Shown here: positions 35,127 to 47,201 of the stretch, in pieces
How the letters are laid out: every line of letters begins with the position of its first letter
Numbering within the stretch: position 1 is the stretch's first letter
Assembly (NCBI RefSeq): GCF_019649055.1
Contig: NW_026570229.1
Coordinates: 1,550,001 to 1,614,000 of the forward strand
Source of the DNA: Paramacrobiotus metropolitanus
Taxonomy: Eukaryota > Tardigrada > Eutardigrada > Parachela > Macrobiotidae
Direction: 5' to 3'
DNA length: 64,000 nt
Made by a program: the position numbers and the translations under genes
Notes under the pieces: generated by a model
Database searches by the model: none
Told to the model about the DNA's origin: nothing
What the model saw: the letters and a program-made list of their open reading frames with translations, nothing else

Positions 35127-38039
35127 CTTCAGTTCTTTTTGCTAGCGTGTAACCGGTTAGTTTTCTCGTCTGGATTGTGCGCGCTTCATTTATTTTATAT
35201 GGAGAGAAAAAACTGCCGGTGTCAGCTGAGTTTGTTTGTTGTCGAGGTCTGTACAATAATGGTAGTGTAAGGTTCGGTATTATGAACGCCATATCGTTAC
35301 AGAACCCACATCAGCCGATTACGATCCATAAAAAAAAATTCTGCTGTGCTGCGTAACACAGTGATCTGTCATGTTCAACATCAATAATACCGTCTTGTAT
35401 ATTTGCACGTTTTTCCCCATGTAACCAGACACCATGCGAGTCGTCGAACGCCAGTGCTAACACGGACAAAAGTCCGCGTCTCACTGTTAAAAAATTTATA
35501 TACGTATAATGTACTAACGTGACGACCGACAATTCACTGCTGTCTTTTTCGTTGTCTTTTTTGAAATATTTTTGTAGTTACGATAATCGTTAATATTGAC
35601 AGCATAGCGGCTTAATTTGACGATCATCCGATAAAGGTCACTTTTGAGTTATACGCTTCAAAGTCCAATCGAGCCAAATATAATTAACACCGACTGAATC
35701 ATCATCCTTCCGATGACGCCAGGACGTTTGCACGGAACGATATGATTATTAACGCAATGCCACGGAAACAGGAGCGGAAATGGTGCCGCGCAATCGCCAT
35801 TGCCAATGTTTTCCGTAACAATTCACTTCCGCTGTTAATCGCCCACCGCGCGGCATCCCGTCAACCGCTGCCAAATGACGATTAAACGGCGCCGGCATCG
35901 TGAATGACGCACTGTTATCTTCCTAAAGGTCACCTTCCCGTTATTGTCCGGCGAGCACTGACAATGCTGGCTGCATCCGGCACACAACGCACAATGCGCT
36001 GTTTACGTAACCTTCACGCGTTCTTTATGATTAGATTACCCGTTTCTTCATTCGTTTTATTGGCGCGCTGTAATGTCCAGCGGCACGCGACGCCGTTAAC
36101 GTGTATCCCGATAACAATGAGCTACCTGAATTGTTTATTCGAACTTCGGCTGATTGAATTCTCTGCGCAATGTGTGTGACTGAGCAGAGTGCAGAATTAC
36201 ACAGTGTTAATTGTGCCGATATTTGCGTTTAATTAGTGTTATGACAATGGGTTTCCGGTTGCACCTACGCTGTTGGCGCACGGAAGCGAGGAATGTTCAG
36301 ACAATGACGCTGATAAAAAGATCATGACCTTGGCTGTAATAAACGCAGGATACGCACGCTACACAACACGGGACAATGAGCGTCATTGTTGTTTTATTAA
36401 CGCCGATAAGGGACAATGTTGGCGCGTGCGATGAAAGACGGCCGCAGCGTTGGGGAAATTCGTTCATATAACTAATGGATTGACCTTTCTATACAGCTTT
36501 ATCCAAAAAATGAGTTCGGCATGTTTACTTTATTTTTTGGGTTAGCAAGACATCGATGGTCTGTCGTTGTCGGCAGTCAAAATAGCAAAAACAACAACAT
36601 TATTATGACAGATAAAAATAAAAAGTGTATAACAAAAATCAAAATCAAATTATTATCGAAACCTGCGCACAACATGTACATATGGTGTTATTTTATTATT
36701 GTTTATTTTTCTTATTATACTGTTCGCCGGCTTGGTGTTTGTCAGCGTATGTGAATAATTTCTTTTAAATTATTAAGAGAACTGCGAACGAAGCCAGTGA
36801 TCAAAATGGCGAAAACAGTGGACTGTTGGTTTAGTCATGGTTGTTGTTCGAGAACTTTCCGTTCGTATCCTTGCACTGCGGACTGCGGAGTAGACTGGCA
36901 GTTCTAGTGTTTATTCACGCGACGTGTCGTGTCATAATAGTATCGCACTGCCGTACAAAGGTCATAACGTCGACGGCCTTGTACTGTCATCCGCAGTGTG
37001 GTGGTTTATCTAGCTACGATAAAGTACCCGGTTAGCTGACCATCTTGCTTAGCCATTTAGCCGGGCAAGTAGTGGTGACAAGAAAGGTCTATTCAGGTCT
37101 AAGGTCTTCTGTAATAATTCATCCAAATTTGAATCACTTATGTATCTGTAGTGTCGGTGTACAGTGTGCTGATTTTCACTCGCAACTACAGATTTCAATC
37201 GAGAAACACAGCATACAACGCTCATTGTCCCTGATGTCGCTGCAATCGCCACCAGTGGGTGTTCGGCCATAGCGACAGCGTGTAGAATGGCCACCTGATA
37301 ACAGACGACATGGTCGTTACGCGGCTTACGCCCGATTATGAAAAATAATTATTTGAACAAGCAGAAAACGCTGTAGTTCTGGCTGGCTCATCAATGTCCG
37401 TAAACACATGGTCTGTCAACGAGGCAATGATTCTACTTCTGACAGCCGGCGTGAGCCGTTTTCATCTAAACATCGGGAGTTTTGATCGGTTAATATGAAT
37501 TTGTTTGAACTTTTTCTTCCTATTGATTGGTATACAGCATTTGTATTTTTTTCTACCGGTTCCGAAGAATTTACGGTTTTCACTGGCAAAGTGTCAGGTT
37601 TCGTAAACATTTAAATCTGGAATAAGAAAAAATGGATAGGAATAAAATTACTTCCAACACTTGGAAAACTTTCTACGTATTACACTGTAAACGAACCTTA
37701 TCGTATCATTGTCCGGTAATCTCGCTGCAACCGGCAATTTTATTACCGGAAGCCAAAATTCGAGTGCGCACAGGAATTCGCGATGTGTTTGACACCAATA
37801 TCTTATCATCGCCAGAAGCGAGCGTACAGAGTCATGCAGATAAGCACCGGAAATCCAGCTAACGCATCGCATCGGTAATTTTATTCATTTTACTGGCAGT
37901 AATAGCCAACCGCATATAATTGTACAGCTCGTAAGGTTTGTGTGCGCGATCGCGTGATCAGAGCCCGTTCACAGCCGGACAAACAAACAAGCACAGAACA
38001 AGCGCTTTCTCATAAAAGATAATAATAGCATCCTCTCTG
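35127..38039. other. Spacer between the lipocalin gene and cluster gene 4
   Basis: About 2.9 kb without a supported exon. AAAGGTCA sites occur at 35633-35640, 35925-35932, 36481-36488 (reverse) and 36957-36964, plus a related CAAGGTCA at 36325-36332 (reverse). The lipocalin promoter should be at the left end. Nothing else stands out. Confidence 0.5.
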
Positions 38040-40009
38040 TTAATTAACCACGGTGAGTTTGCCGGGCTGGAAGAAACCGGCCCGCGATGCTACATAGAAA
38101 GGCGGTGACCGGCAGAAATCCGGATCATTCCGCAGCGGCGGTAAAGAGGCCCTAGGCACCACTTTAACAGTGCAGTCTACTTCCACGCGGTGCAGATCAC
38201 AGGTATCCGCGCCCCACTGAATCCAGGGACCCTCAATGCTGTAGATACGTTTATCCACTGGATCACCGTTTAAGTCACCGCAGACACCGCTGGACAGCTG
38301 CAGATTGCTGTCGGCCGCGCTGCAAAAAAATAATAATGATAAGTATAATACATACATATATAATAATATTATAATAATAATTATACAAGTGACAGAGCGA
38401 TTGAATGTATTTTACCCGTTAGCAAACAGCACGACCTCATCACCGGCCTGCCCCACGGGGCGGGCGACGCAGCGGTCCAGAGTGTAGCCGACATCCTCGG
38501 TTTGCAGGGATTCGCCGTCCTTCAGCGCGACGAAACAGTGGAAGGACTCGCGGTCCTCGTTGGATGTGCATGTAAATCTACAATCCACAAGGCACTTAAA
38601 AAACCGAGCGTACGGTATACTGTGCCGTAGCACGACACGACTGTCATTCGTCCGGCTCAATTAGCCGCTGTGCCAATGTGCAGCTGTACGTCAGCGCTCA
38701 CTGGTCAGCAGCGCTTAACATTGCACTTGCTTGACCAGTGAGCGCGAGCGTCGTACATTTACGTTCTCGGATATGCGCTGTACGTACCAGCAGTCAAGCG
38801 CCGTACTTGCTTGATTGACCAATGAGCGGTGGCGTACATGTACACCTACCCAGATATGCGCTGACGCAAGCGGCTATTAAACCGATCTATAGTGCAGTTA
38901 ACTGCACAGTCGACAGACTCGACACCGTTGACATTTTACAGTAGCCGTGTACGTACGTGAACTGTTTTTCCGTGCAGACTTCCAGGTTTTCCTCAGTACC
39001 CGGAGGATTACACGGCACCTCCTCCACGGGCGGCTGATTGCAGCACTGGATGTTGATATGCGTGTGACTGATCAGGCTGACTGAGGGGGCTTGACGACGC
39101 GGCAGCTTCTGCTCGAGGAATTCAATCAGTTCGATCTTGTTGGTGTACTGTTGGATCTGCGTGCCAAAGGCGCTGGTAACGTCGTGGGTGGCGGTGCCGC
39201 AGTTGTTCTTGCTGCCGGCGCTGCTGTACAGGATGGGATACTTGTTACGGTGCGGACTGAGGGCTTTGGAGTCTCCCAGTACGCCGCCGTTCAACGACTT
39301 GCAGCACTGGTCCTCGCGGGACGTCGGGTTGTTGCCTGTGGGAGGAGCAATCAAGCTGCTTAATTAACGACTTTAAAATACGTACAGTCATAAATTCATT
39401 TACAGCGGTTAAATATTATAACTGCTAATTAAATATACTCATTAGAACTTTTAGTCGGTAATTAATTAAGTCATCAATAACTTGTGTATTAACTATTTAT
39501 CGTTTATTAATTGTTTATGAATTATTTATTATTTTACAATAAAAATTTATTATGATAAAGTAAAATATGTAGTCATTCACCGGAAAATAATCCAGATAAG
39601 TATAACGCATTACAGTATTATCAGAACCTAGAAGAAATTTCAGAAGAAATTCGCTCTAAAAAATCCGGAAACCAGTTCGCTATAAAACGGCCCAGGAAAA
39701 AAAACCCCGGGAATAAAATGCGACTAACTAACCCAGCGCGCAGAAGGAGTGATGGGTGAGATGCGCCGGCGAGTCGACGGTGACGATAAAGCGGTCCAGC
39801 TCGCAGTACAGCCACACAATCGTACAGCTGCGATCCCCGTGCCACACGGTAACGTTGACACCGGTGGGTTCGGGCCGGACACAGGCCGGATCGTCCAGCG
39901 GGCAGGCCGGGTCGGGGTTGAAGCGGCCGACGAGGTCCATGTCCGTGATCTGCGTGGCACGGGCCAGGCCCACCACAGCCATCAGCACAACGAATACCCA
40001 GCGCGCCAT
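38040..40009 (-). CDS. Secreted ZP-domain-like protein (cluster gene 4)
   Basis: Four exons on the minus strand: 39733-40009, 38957-39335, 38416-38577, 38040-38319. They total 1098 nt (365 aa), with intron phases 1-2-2 exactly as in cluster genes 5 and 6. The signal peptide is MARWVFVVLMAVVGLARATQ. The N-terminal half has a ZP-N-like pattern: WLYCELDRFIVTVDSPAHL, then GSKNNCGTATHDV (C-G-T as in ZP-N) and HTHINIQCCNQ. The C-terminal half ends LHRVEVDCTVKVV...DPDFC, the ZP-C-like ending. No membrane segment follows. Many cysteines (over 15) imply an extracellular disulphide-bonded fold. An AAAGGTCA site lies 31 bp upstream of the start codon. Confidence 0.78.
38694..38745. repeat. Perfect 14-bp inverted repeat in intron 2 of cluster gene 4
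   Basis: GCGCTCACTGGTCA (38694-38707) and TGACCAGTGAGCGC (38732-38745) are exact reverse complements around a 24-base loop. A diverged partner, TTGACCAATGAGCGG, lies near 38816. Confidence 0.8.
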
Positions 40010-41657
40010 AATGTTTATACAATATGAAAATGAAATAAGTGACCTTTACGTGTAGCAGCGCTGTAATGGAAATGAATGGCGATGCTAACCGGCCGATGCC
40101 AGGTAAATGAGAGGCTTTTAGGGACGGTTGTGTAGGGTAGGTGTATTGTGCTGCTGGCGGTGATAAGGGGATAATCAGGGATTAGTCATTAGGATGTGCG
40201 ATAAGACGCTGTACATGTTCGGCAGTAACATGTACAGCGTGTTGCTGTTGCTGTTGCTGGACGTGTAATCGGAAGTTGAGTGTGCGGGATGCCGGATATG
40301 TGGGTGATTAGATACGGTGATAGAACAATGCACTGCGCTCGTTTTGCAGGCTTGGTGATATCTGTGGAAAATTAAATTAAAATAATTATCCTTCAGTGTT
40401 CCGTATCATTTCTAGCGTATTGCTCTGGGATGCTAAATCATTTAAGCAGCTGGTACGCAGTTAAGCAGTTGTTTAGGTACGCACTGGCTGAATGCGGCTG
40501 GATGGGTTGCAGCAAAGACCGTGCGTTTTTAGTTACACCTGCTTGTACTGGAGTTAAAATGTGTCGGAAAAATCGGTTCGATTCAACCTTTCCACAGTTT
40601 ATTGCTGTCTGGATATTAAACTTAATTATTTAAAATGACGCGTTTAACCTTTTTATTGCCTGCTGCAAATGAAAGCACAGTATAGCTGCATGAAAGATAT
40701 TTTATCAGTATCAATTACCAAATGTTAAAATTATTAAATTTTCTATACGAGCAGGTTGTACCTATGATGTTTTGAATTCAAAATTAATAAGATTAAGCGG
40801 AACAACGTAATTAACAGCGGCAACTGGTGCGACAGATACGATGGGCGAAAAAATTAATCGCTTCGTGGGGCGCTTTAAAACTTTTTCTGAACGCCCTCGA
40901 TAACGGAGATTATTCGGCGCTTGTTTACCAGCCAGTATGTAACCTCAGTCTTCAGTCACGTACTGCGCATTTTACTCCTTACGTTGCGATGAGGAAAATA
41001 AGGTAAACATCGCGTAAACAGGACATATTACCAATCAGAGACTTTTCTACTGTATTACCATTTCGAATAATTATATTAACGGGATAATTTTGTGACGATC
41101 AAAACCAAACACCACCGCAAGAAAAGGTCATCATTATTTATTGCGGAAACTCAGGAAAGCGTGGCTGTGTATCTTAAGACACTGTGGAATATCAAAAGCG
41201 TCATACAGTAATTTCTCTGCCGCGCCGCAATGTGGCCAAAATTGGACTTTTGAGCATACTACATACACGCATTTCCGCTGAGGTTGTTGCTTGCTATGGA
41301 GTATGGAAGTAATACAGCACTTTCACTTTATTACCGTGTTATCGTTCTCAATATATGGTCAAATATTCAGCGATAAAGCCGCGACACGAGCAGCCGTTTC
41401 CGAACACGACCGTGTCCGTCTATGTATGCGTACGTTAACTGCCAAACTAACAGCAACATATTATCGGTGATTTATCAACGAACAATTGTATCTGGCTTTA
41501 TTGACGCGTTCCTGCGTATTCGTCATGCATTTGAACTGAGAACATCAATGTCATTCCGGTTAGCGAATAAATTCATTCTACAGATACACTGCGTCTGTGC
41601 GATCAATTTAAGTATGAAAGGTCATCGAATACACGGCTGCAACGGCCGATCGGCAGA
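40010..41657. other. Spacer between cluster genes 4 and 5
   Basis: About 1.6 kb without a supported gene. It contains the promoter of gene 4 at its left end, a (TTGCTG)-type short repeat at 40240-40260, and AAAGGTCA at 41123-41130 and 41617-41624. The latter lies 34 bp past the gene 5 stop, in the same position as a one-base variant (AAAGGTCG) past gene 6. Confidence 0.5.
40040..40047 (-). promoter_or_regulatory. Nuclear-receptor half-site AAAGGTCA upstream of cluster gene 4
   Basis: TGACCTTT on plus, AAAGGTCA in the direction of the gene, 31 bp before its start codon. Monomer-binding nuclear receptors (FTZ-F1, ERR, ROR/HR3, E75 types) bind extended AGGTCA sites. Function is inferred. Confidence 0.4.
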
Positions 41658-43736
41658 TTACGTGCAGATCCGGGCGCCGTCGCACAGTTCGTACGTGCCG
41701 GCCACCGGCTCATGCACGCAGTACAGGGATGTGGAGTCCAACTCCACGTTACTCTGGCCCGGCACGACCACCACGTCGCTGGACCATTCGTAGGCGAGGG
41801 TGGACGGCGTCCAGGCCGGCTGGGCGGCCGGAGCGTTGGCCAGGTTGAAGCCGACCACGGTGTCGATCTCCGCGCCCACCGGGGTGATGGCACTGTTTAG
41901 TAACAAAAATTGTACACAATTTCCGCTGATAATTATAGCTACACCATATCTACATATATGCACAGCTGCATATCTATATATCTGTACAGCATATACGTAT
42001 ATGCATTGGCTGCATATATGACTGTATATTCTTATATGCAGCAGCTGCATATAATTATATGCTTATATGCATTAACTGTAAATACAGATATATAAGAATA
42101 CATGTTATGAAAATATATAGAAAATGTACACATTTTTAAAACATGCTTGGATATACTGTATGCATATATAAAGAAACTAGAATATAGTTATATTAAAAAT
42201 ATTTATACTTTCTTATAGAAAACGGTGTACTTACGCGTTATTAAGGATCTTGTCATCGGGCAGTTTACCCAGGGTGATGCTGTTGACGAACCATCCCACT
42301 TGGCTGTCGGCAGGGTGCGTGTGCGACGTCTCCGAGACGGTGATTTCGAAGCGCTCATCCTTCTGGATGCCGACAATTCTGCAGTGCGTCGAATAAAAAT
42401 AAATACCAGTGGCCGTGTATGGAAAATATTATTTATGTATTAGAGAGAATTGGTAAATTTTAGTAAACTCTTGACGATGATTTGTATGTAAATTAATAAA
42501 CAAACACCTGATACGTAATAATTTAAGTACGTACCGGTAATCGGTCTGTCGGCAGGTATGGGTAGCCTCCGTCTTGACCTTTGGCAGGTAGGACCCCTCG
42601 GGCGGTTGGCGGATAGTGGCGCGGCAGCGCAACGTCAGGCGTTTGTGGGTGAGGATCTCGATGTCGGGATTGCCGGTGACGGTGAGGTACTCCTTGACGT
42701 CGACGGTGGCCGCCTGCAGACTGTACTGCGTCGGACAGATGACTTCGCTGCCCACGCCGCAGGCACTGCCGCGCGGCACATGCAGCACGCCCCCGGGGTG
42801 GGTGGACTGCAGACCCGGCTCGTCGGCACGCTGGACGGACGGCTGGTTGTTGTAGAGGAAGGCGTGCTGCAGTTCCCAGTAGTCGTCGCTGGGATCGGGC
42901 AGGTTGGGCAGGACATGACCGCCGCCGTTACCCACGTCCACGGTATTGACCACTGTGAATATGCCGGCAAACCATATGAATTATATACAGCTGTCTACAG
43001 TTTAATTCAATTCAAACCAGGCTATTCGCTGCAGATAATTTTACTGCGAACACTGTGACCTTTACATTTTCCCTATCCGCCCTTCTATAAAATTCTACCT
43101 TGTATATGCAATTCTTTCAGGGCTTGAAAAAGAAGTGGTGTATGATTAATTTTATCGGTTACTCTCATATCGCTATTCGTTATTTCCAATGTATACACTC
43201 TGATTGTACTATACTGAGTGGTTCTCGTTGTTGTGCATATTGAAAAATAAAAAGTATATGTATAGACGGGCATAAATTAAATATACAAATACTGGCATGG
43301 TTTACATATTTGTAAATTATAAAAACAAGGATCATAGGTAATTATACTCGTATATATACAAATACTGCCATTATTTCTTTATTTATAATTATAAATAATG
43401 AATGATTTTAAACTTACCGGCAGCTTCGGCGGGCCATCCGGTGGCGCGATCAAAGGTGGCCTTTTCGCACTGCTGCGGGATGGCGTTGGGGCGGGGCCTG
43501 ATGGCCTCCAGCCGGATATGCTGCAGCCGCGCCGGGCTAGACACAGTGACGGTCATCCCGTCGTCGTCGCAGCGCAGATACGCGCAGGACTCCTCGTAGC
43601 CCGTGTTGGCCTCGTTGTCCGCGTGCGCATGCGACCAGCACACTTCCGGCTTACTCACGCACTCGGGACAGTCCTCCGCCGCCCGGATGGCGGGCGCCAT
43701 AACCGCCAGTACGGCACACAACACGATGGCCAACAT
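41658..43736 (-). CDS. Secreted ZP-domain-like protein (cluster gene 5), tandem copy of gene 6
   Basis: Four exons on the minus strand: 43418-43736, 42535-42952, 42235-42378, 41658-41892. They total 1116 nt (371 aa), with intron phases 1-2-2. The start is set at MLAIVLCAVLAVMAPAIRAA, a good signal peptide shared with gene 6. An ATG 36 bases upstream in frame would put a poor leader before it. CDDDGMTVTVSSPARLQHI looks like the opening of a ZP-N module. The end, VELDSTSLYCVHEP...LCDGARIC, fits the ZP-C closing cysteines. Exon 3 is 144 nt in both copies, and exons 1 (319 nt) and 4 (235 nt) are also equal in length between them. Exon 2 differs by 6 nt and holds most of the divergence near its 5' end. 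Confidence 0.8.
41930..42230. repeat. AT-rich TGCATATA simple sequence in intron 3 of cluster gene 5
   Basis: Repeated ATATGCA and GCTGCATAT words, several of them palindromic (ATATGCAGCAGCTGCATAT), fill the left half of the intron. Confidence 0.7.
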
Positions 43737-44821
43737 TATGCCGAAATTCAGTCCAAATGAAATTATATGCAAAGGTCACAGCTCGGCAGTCGACTAAGAA
43801 AGGGAAGCGAATGTGAAGTGGTGGGCTGTGCACGTGTGTTATATTAAGCAGTAGCAGGATGTGGGTATATAATCGCTGAACGCTGCTTGATGCGAGCACA
43901 AGAACAATCGTATCAGTTTATCTGTAATCGGAGTTGATACGGAATTCAATACCGTACTCGTCCTGCACCCATAAGAAATTCTATGCTGTCGAATATTTCG
44001 CCAACTGCTCGACACCAGGAGCAAATTGGAAAAGTATTTCTATTGGCTGCTGCTCTGTTCGGTGAGTCATTATCGGAAATCTTATCGGTTGGGTCGTTTG
44101 TATTGTTAACCGAACAGCACAGCACAGATGCGGAAATTTAGGTTCATATAATAATAACATTTCGTTGGCGGATGATTCAACCGGTATCACCTGTCCTAAT
44201 ATAGTTTTGTCCACAGTCGGCTTTTTCGCTACGATAAAAACAGATGCGAATGCTGAAAATTAAAACCTGAAAGGTCATTAATATAAATATTTATATAATA
44301 ACAATATCCAGCCCGAGATTTTCAAAATCTTTCAAAAAATTCCGTCTAAATTCAAAATTATTAGGTGAATTTTAACTAAAACCGGACAATACTTTGTACA
44401 GAATAAAAATATTCATATAAACCACACACCATCAGTGTCTTTTTTTCCTGTGACCACACCCATATAAATCTTATAAATCTCGTTTTCTTTAGTATTCAGT
44501 TTGTACTTACATGACGATGCTTATTAAAGACTGTTACACACATCGGTGTTTTTATTTATCGCATTTCGTTGCTGCATAAAGTGTACTGTATATGTACGCA
44601 GCTGAATACACTTCGACCAACGCGTAGCCGATAAAAATTTCCCGCATATTCCGTCCTCATTAGCCAACACAGCGGAGGCGTCGTATACATGTTCAGAGGC
44701 GAAGATCAACAAAATAATAAACATCAGTTTTGCTGCAGTCTGTGCGATTATTCGTAATATAGTATGAAAGGTCGTCATGCGCGGCCAAATAAATTATGCG
44801 CCAATACTTGGTCTTCCGTAA
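43737..44821. other. Spacer between tandem cluster genes 5 and 6
   Basis: About 1.1 kb. The 190 bases right of gene 5's start are recognisably duplicated upstream of gene 6. AAAGGTCA occurs at 43771-43778 and 44270-44277. No exon was found. Confidence 0.55.
43771..43778 (+). promoter_or_regulatory. AAAGGTCA half-site upstream of cluster gene 5
   Basis: It lies 35 bp before the gene 5 start codon inside a block shared with gene 6: AAAGGTCAC, TCGGCAGTCGAC and AGGAAAGG/AAGAAAGG are retained in both. Confidence 0.45.
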
Positions 44822-47165
44822 TTACGAGCAGAACTGGGCGCCGTCGCACAGTTCGAACGTCCCGGTCGTCGGCTGGTGCACGCAGTACAGGGACGTGGAG
44901 GCCAACTGCACTTCATCCTCACCCGGCACCACCACCACGTCGCTGGACCACTGGTAGGCCAGGGTAGACGGCGTCCAGGCCGGCTGGGAGGCTGGCGCGC
45001 TGGCCAGGTTGAAGCCGACCACGGTGTCGATGGCCGCCCCCACCGGGGTGATGGCGCTGTACGCAAATACAATTTTTTAGATTTTTTCCTTTTTTTTTGG
45101 CAATAACATTTACTTAAAACATAATTTATATATTTTAACTGATTATATAATAATTATACTGTATAGTTCAATAATTATTGTATATATTATTATACATATT
45201 ATTATTATGCACTATTATACCCGCTATACGTATTTATTATACACTTTAATATCATTATACATTTTTGTTTAAAAAATATTGTATATTTGATTTTGATAAT
45301 ATTTATTATTTCTGTAGTAAGTATGCATACATCCCCAACGTTAGCCACTGGTGTACTGTGTACTTACGCATTATTGAGGATCTGGTCGGTGGGCAGTTTG
45401 CCCAGGGTGATGCTGTCGACGAACCATCCCACTTGGCGGTCGGCCGCCTGCGTGTGCCGGTTCTCCGATACCGTGATCTCGAAACGGTCATCATTTTGGC
45501 GACCGACAATTCTGCAAGCAGAACCCAAACAACGAAATTACTTATATGTACGGTATACAGTTTTCTGCACGTGTACAATTATGTACAGTACTGAAAATAA
45601 TTGTACATAATATTATCAGTAAAAAATCTCTTACTTTATTGGAAATTGCGATTGTATTATATCGCCAATCTCAATAAACTTCGGAACCAATCACTTATTA
45701 AATAATGTTGTTATGTAGTATTGCTGATTTGTTAAAAACCGAAAGATAATGACTGCAAAATATATTATGATTATTTTAGTATAATATACACGTGCATACA
45801 TATTATATATGTATATTATCGTGCATAAAAACATATGTACGTATACATATACGTACGTATACGTATATATACAGTGATAAACGTATTTATTTATTTAATT
45901 TGTATATAAACCCATAAATCCCTGATTAAATAAAGAAAATATGTAAATTACAACCTTTGTAATGGTATTTACGTACTGGTAAGCGGTCTGTCGGCACGTG
46001 TGGGTAGCCTCCGTCTTGACCTTTGGCAGGTAGGAGCCGGCGGGCGGTTGGCGGATGGTGGCGCGGCAGCGCAGCGTCAGCCGCTTGCGGGTGATGATCT
46101 CGATGTCGGGGTTGCCGGTGACGGCCAGGTACTCCTTGACGTCGACGGTGGCCGCCTGGAGATTGTACTGCGTCGGACACACCACGGAGCCGTCCGCGCC
46201 ACAGACGCTCCCGCGGGGCACCGTCAGCACGCCCCCGGGTACGAGTGACTGCAGACCCGGTTCGTCGGCACGCGGGCCGGGGCGAGCGTTGTACTGGGAA
46301 AGTTGTTGGTTCATATAATCGATGCTGGGATCGTCAACGGGGTCCAACACTAGACCGCCCACAACCGCCAAATCGATGGTGTTGGCGGCTGTAGATGCGG
46401 GCACATAAGAGCATCAATCTTACGTACGATACACCGGTACTATATCAAGCAATATGAGCTCCTGAATTTATATAGTATACGTAGACATATACACACATAT
46501 TTATAAAATTAATATACGCATAAACTCGTACATACACATACATATCTATATATATATATATATATATATATACAAGTACACACATACACACACATATACA
46601 CACACATACACATGTGTGTGTGTATATGTGTATGATACACACATATATACATGTATGATATTGTATTTCTATCTGTATATGCACACCTAAGTACAATATA
46701 TCTATGTAGGCTAAATAAATACGTATGTGAATATAAAAATACGTATATTTATTTATATATATGTTTTGTGAACGGTACGTGTACATGTCGTACATACGTA
46801 GGAAAATATCTTGGAAATACTGCAATGCATTGAAGAATTCGCCTACCTTCCACTTCCACGGGCCAGCCGGTGAGACGCTGGAAGGTAGCCTTCTCGCAGT
46901 GCTGCGTCTGGCCGTTGGGCAAGGGTCTGACGGCCTCCAGCCGGATATGCTGCAGCCGTGCCGGGCTTCTGACGGTGACAACCATGCGGTCGTCGTCGCA
47001 GCGCAGATACGCGCAGGACTCCTCGTAACCGGTGTTGGCCTCCTCCGCCGCGTGGGCATGCGACCAGCACACTTCCGGCTTGCTCACGCACTCGGGACAG
47101 TCCGCCGCCGCCCGGATGGCGGGCGCCCACACCGCCAGCACGGCGCACAATACGATGGCCAACAT
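44822..47165 (-). CDS. Secreted ZP-domain-like protein (cluster gene 6), tandem copy of gene 5
   Basis: Four exons on the minus strand: 46847-47165, 45977-46388, 45368-45511, 44822-45056. They total 1110 nt (369 aa), with intron phases 1-2-2. The signal peptide is MLAIVLCAVLAVWAPAIRAA, followed by DCPECVSKPEVCWSHAHA as in gene 5. The core includes VDVKEYLAVTGNPDIEI, KRLTLRCRATIRQPPAGSYL, FEITVSENRHTQAADRQVGW and the closing EVQLASTSLYCVHQP...LCDGAQFC. The proteins of genes 5 and 6 are close to identical over most of exons 1, 3 and 4, while introns are not alignable by eye beyond the borders, so selection maintains the protein. Function is unknown; matrix or cuticle structure is the best guess from the ZP resemblance. 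Confidence 0.8.
46540..46640. repeat. TA and CA/TG dinucleotide microsatellite in intron 1 of cluster gene 6
   Basis: A run of TATATA (46547-46572) is followed by CACACA/ACATACAC and TGTGTGTG tracts to about 46640. Confidence 0.9.
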
Positions 47166-47193
47166 CTTGGTTAAATAAAACTTAATTATATGT

Positions 47194-47201
47194 AAAGGTC
47201 A
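47194..47201 (+). promoter_or_regulatory. AAAGGTCA half-site upstream of cluster gene 6
   Basis: It lies 29 bp before the start codon of gene 6, in the same orientation and setting as the gene 5 site (AAAGGTCAC followed by TCGGCAGTCGAC). Confidence 0.45.

Noticed and set aside
46445-47059. 204-codon minus-strand open frame rich in Y, I and V
   Set aside because: Its right part is a shadow of cluster gene 6 exon 1 in another frame, and the rest is translated microsatellite.
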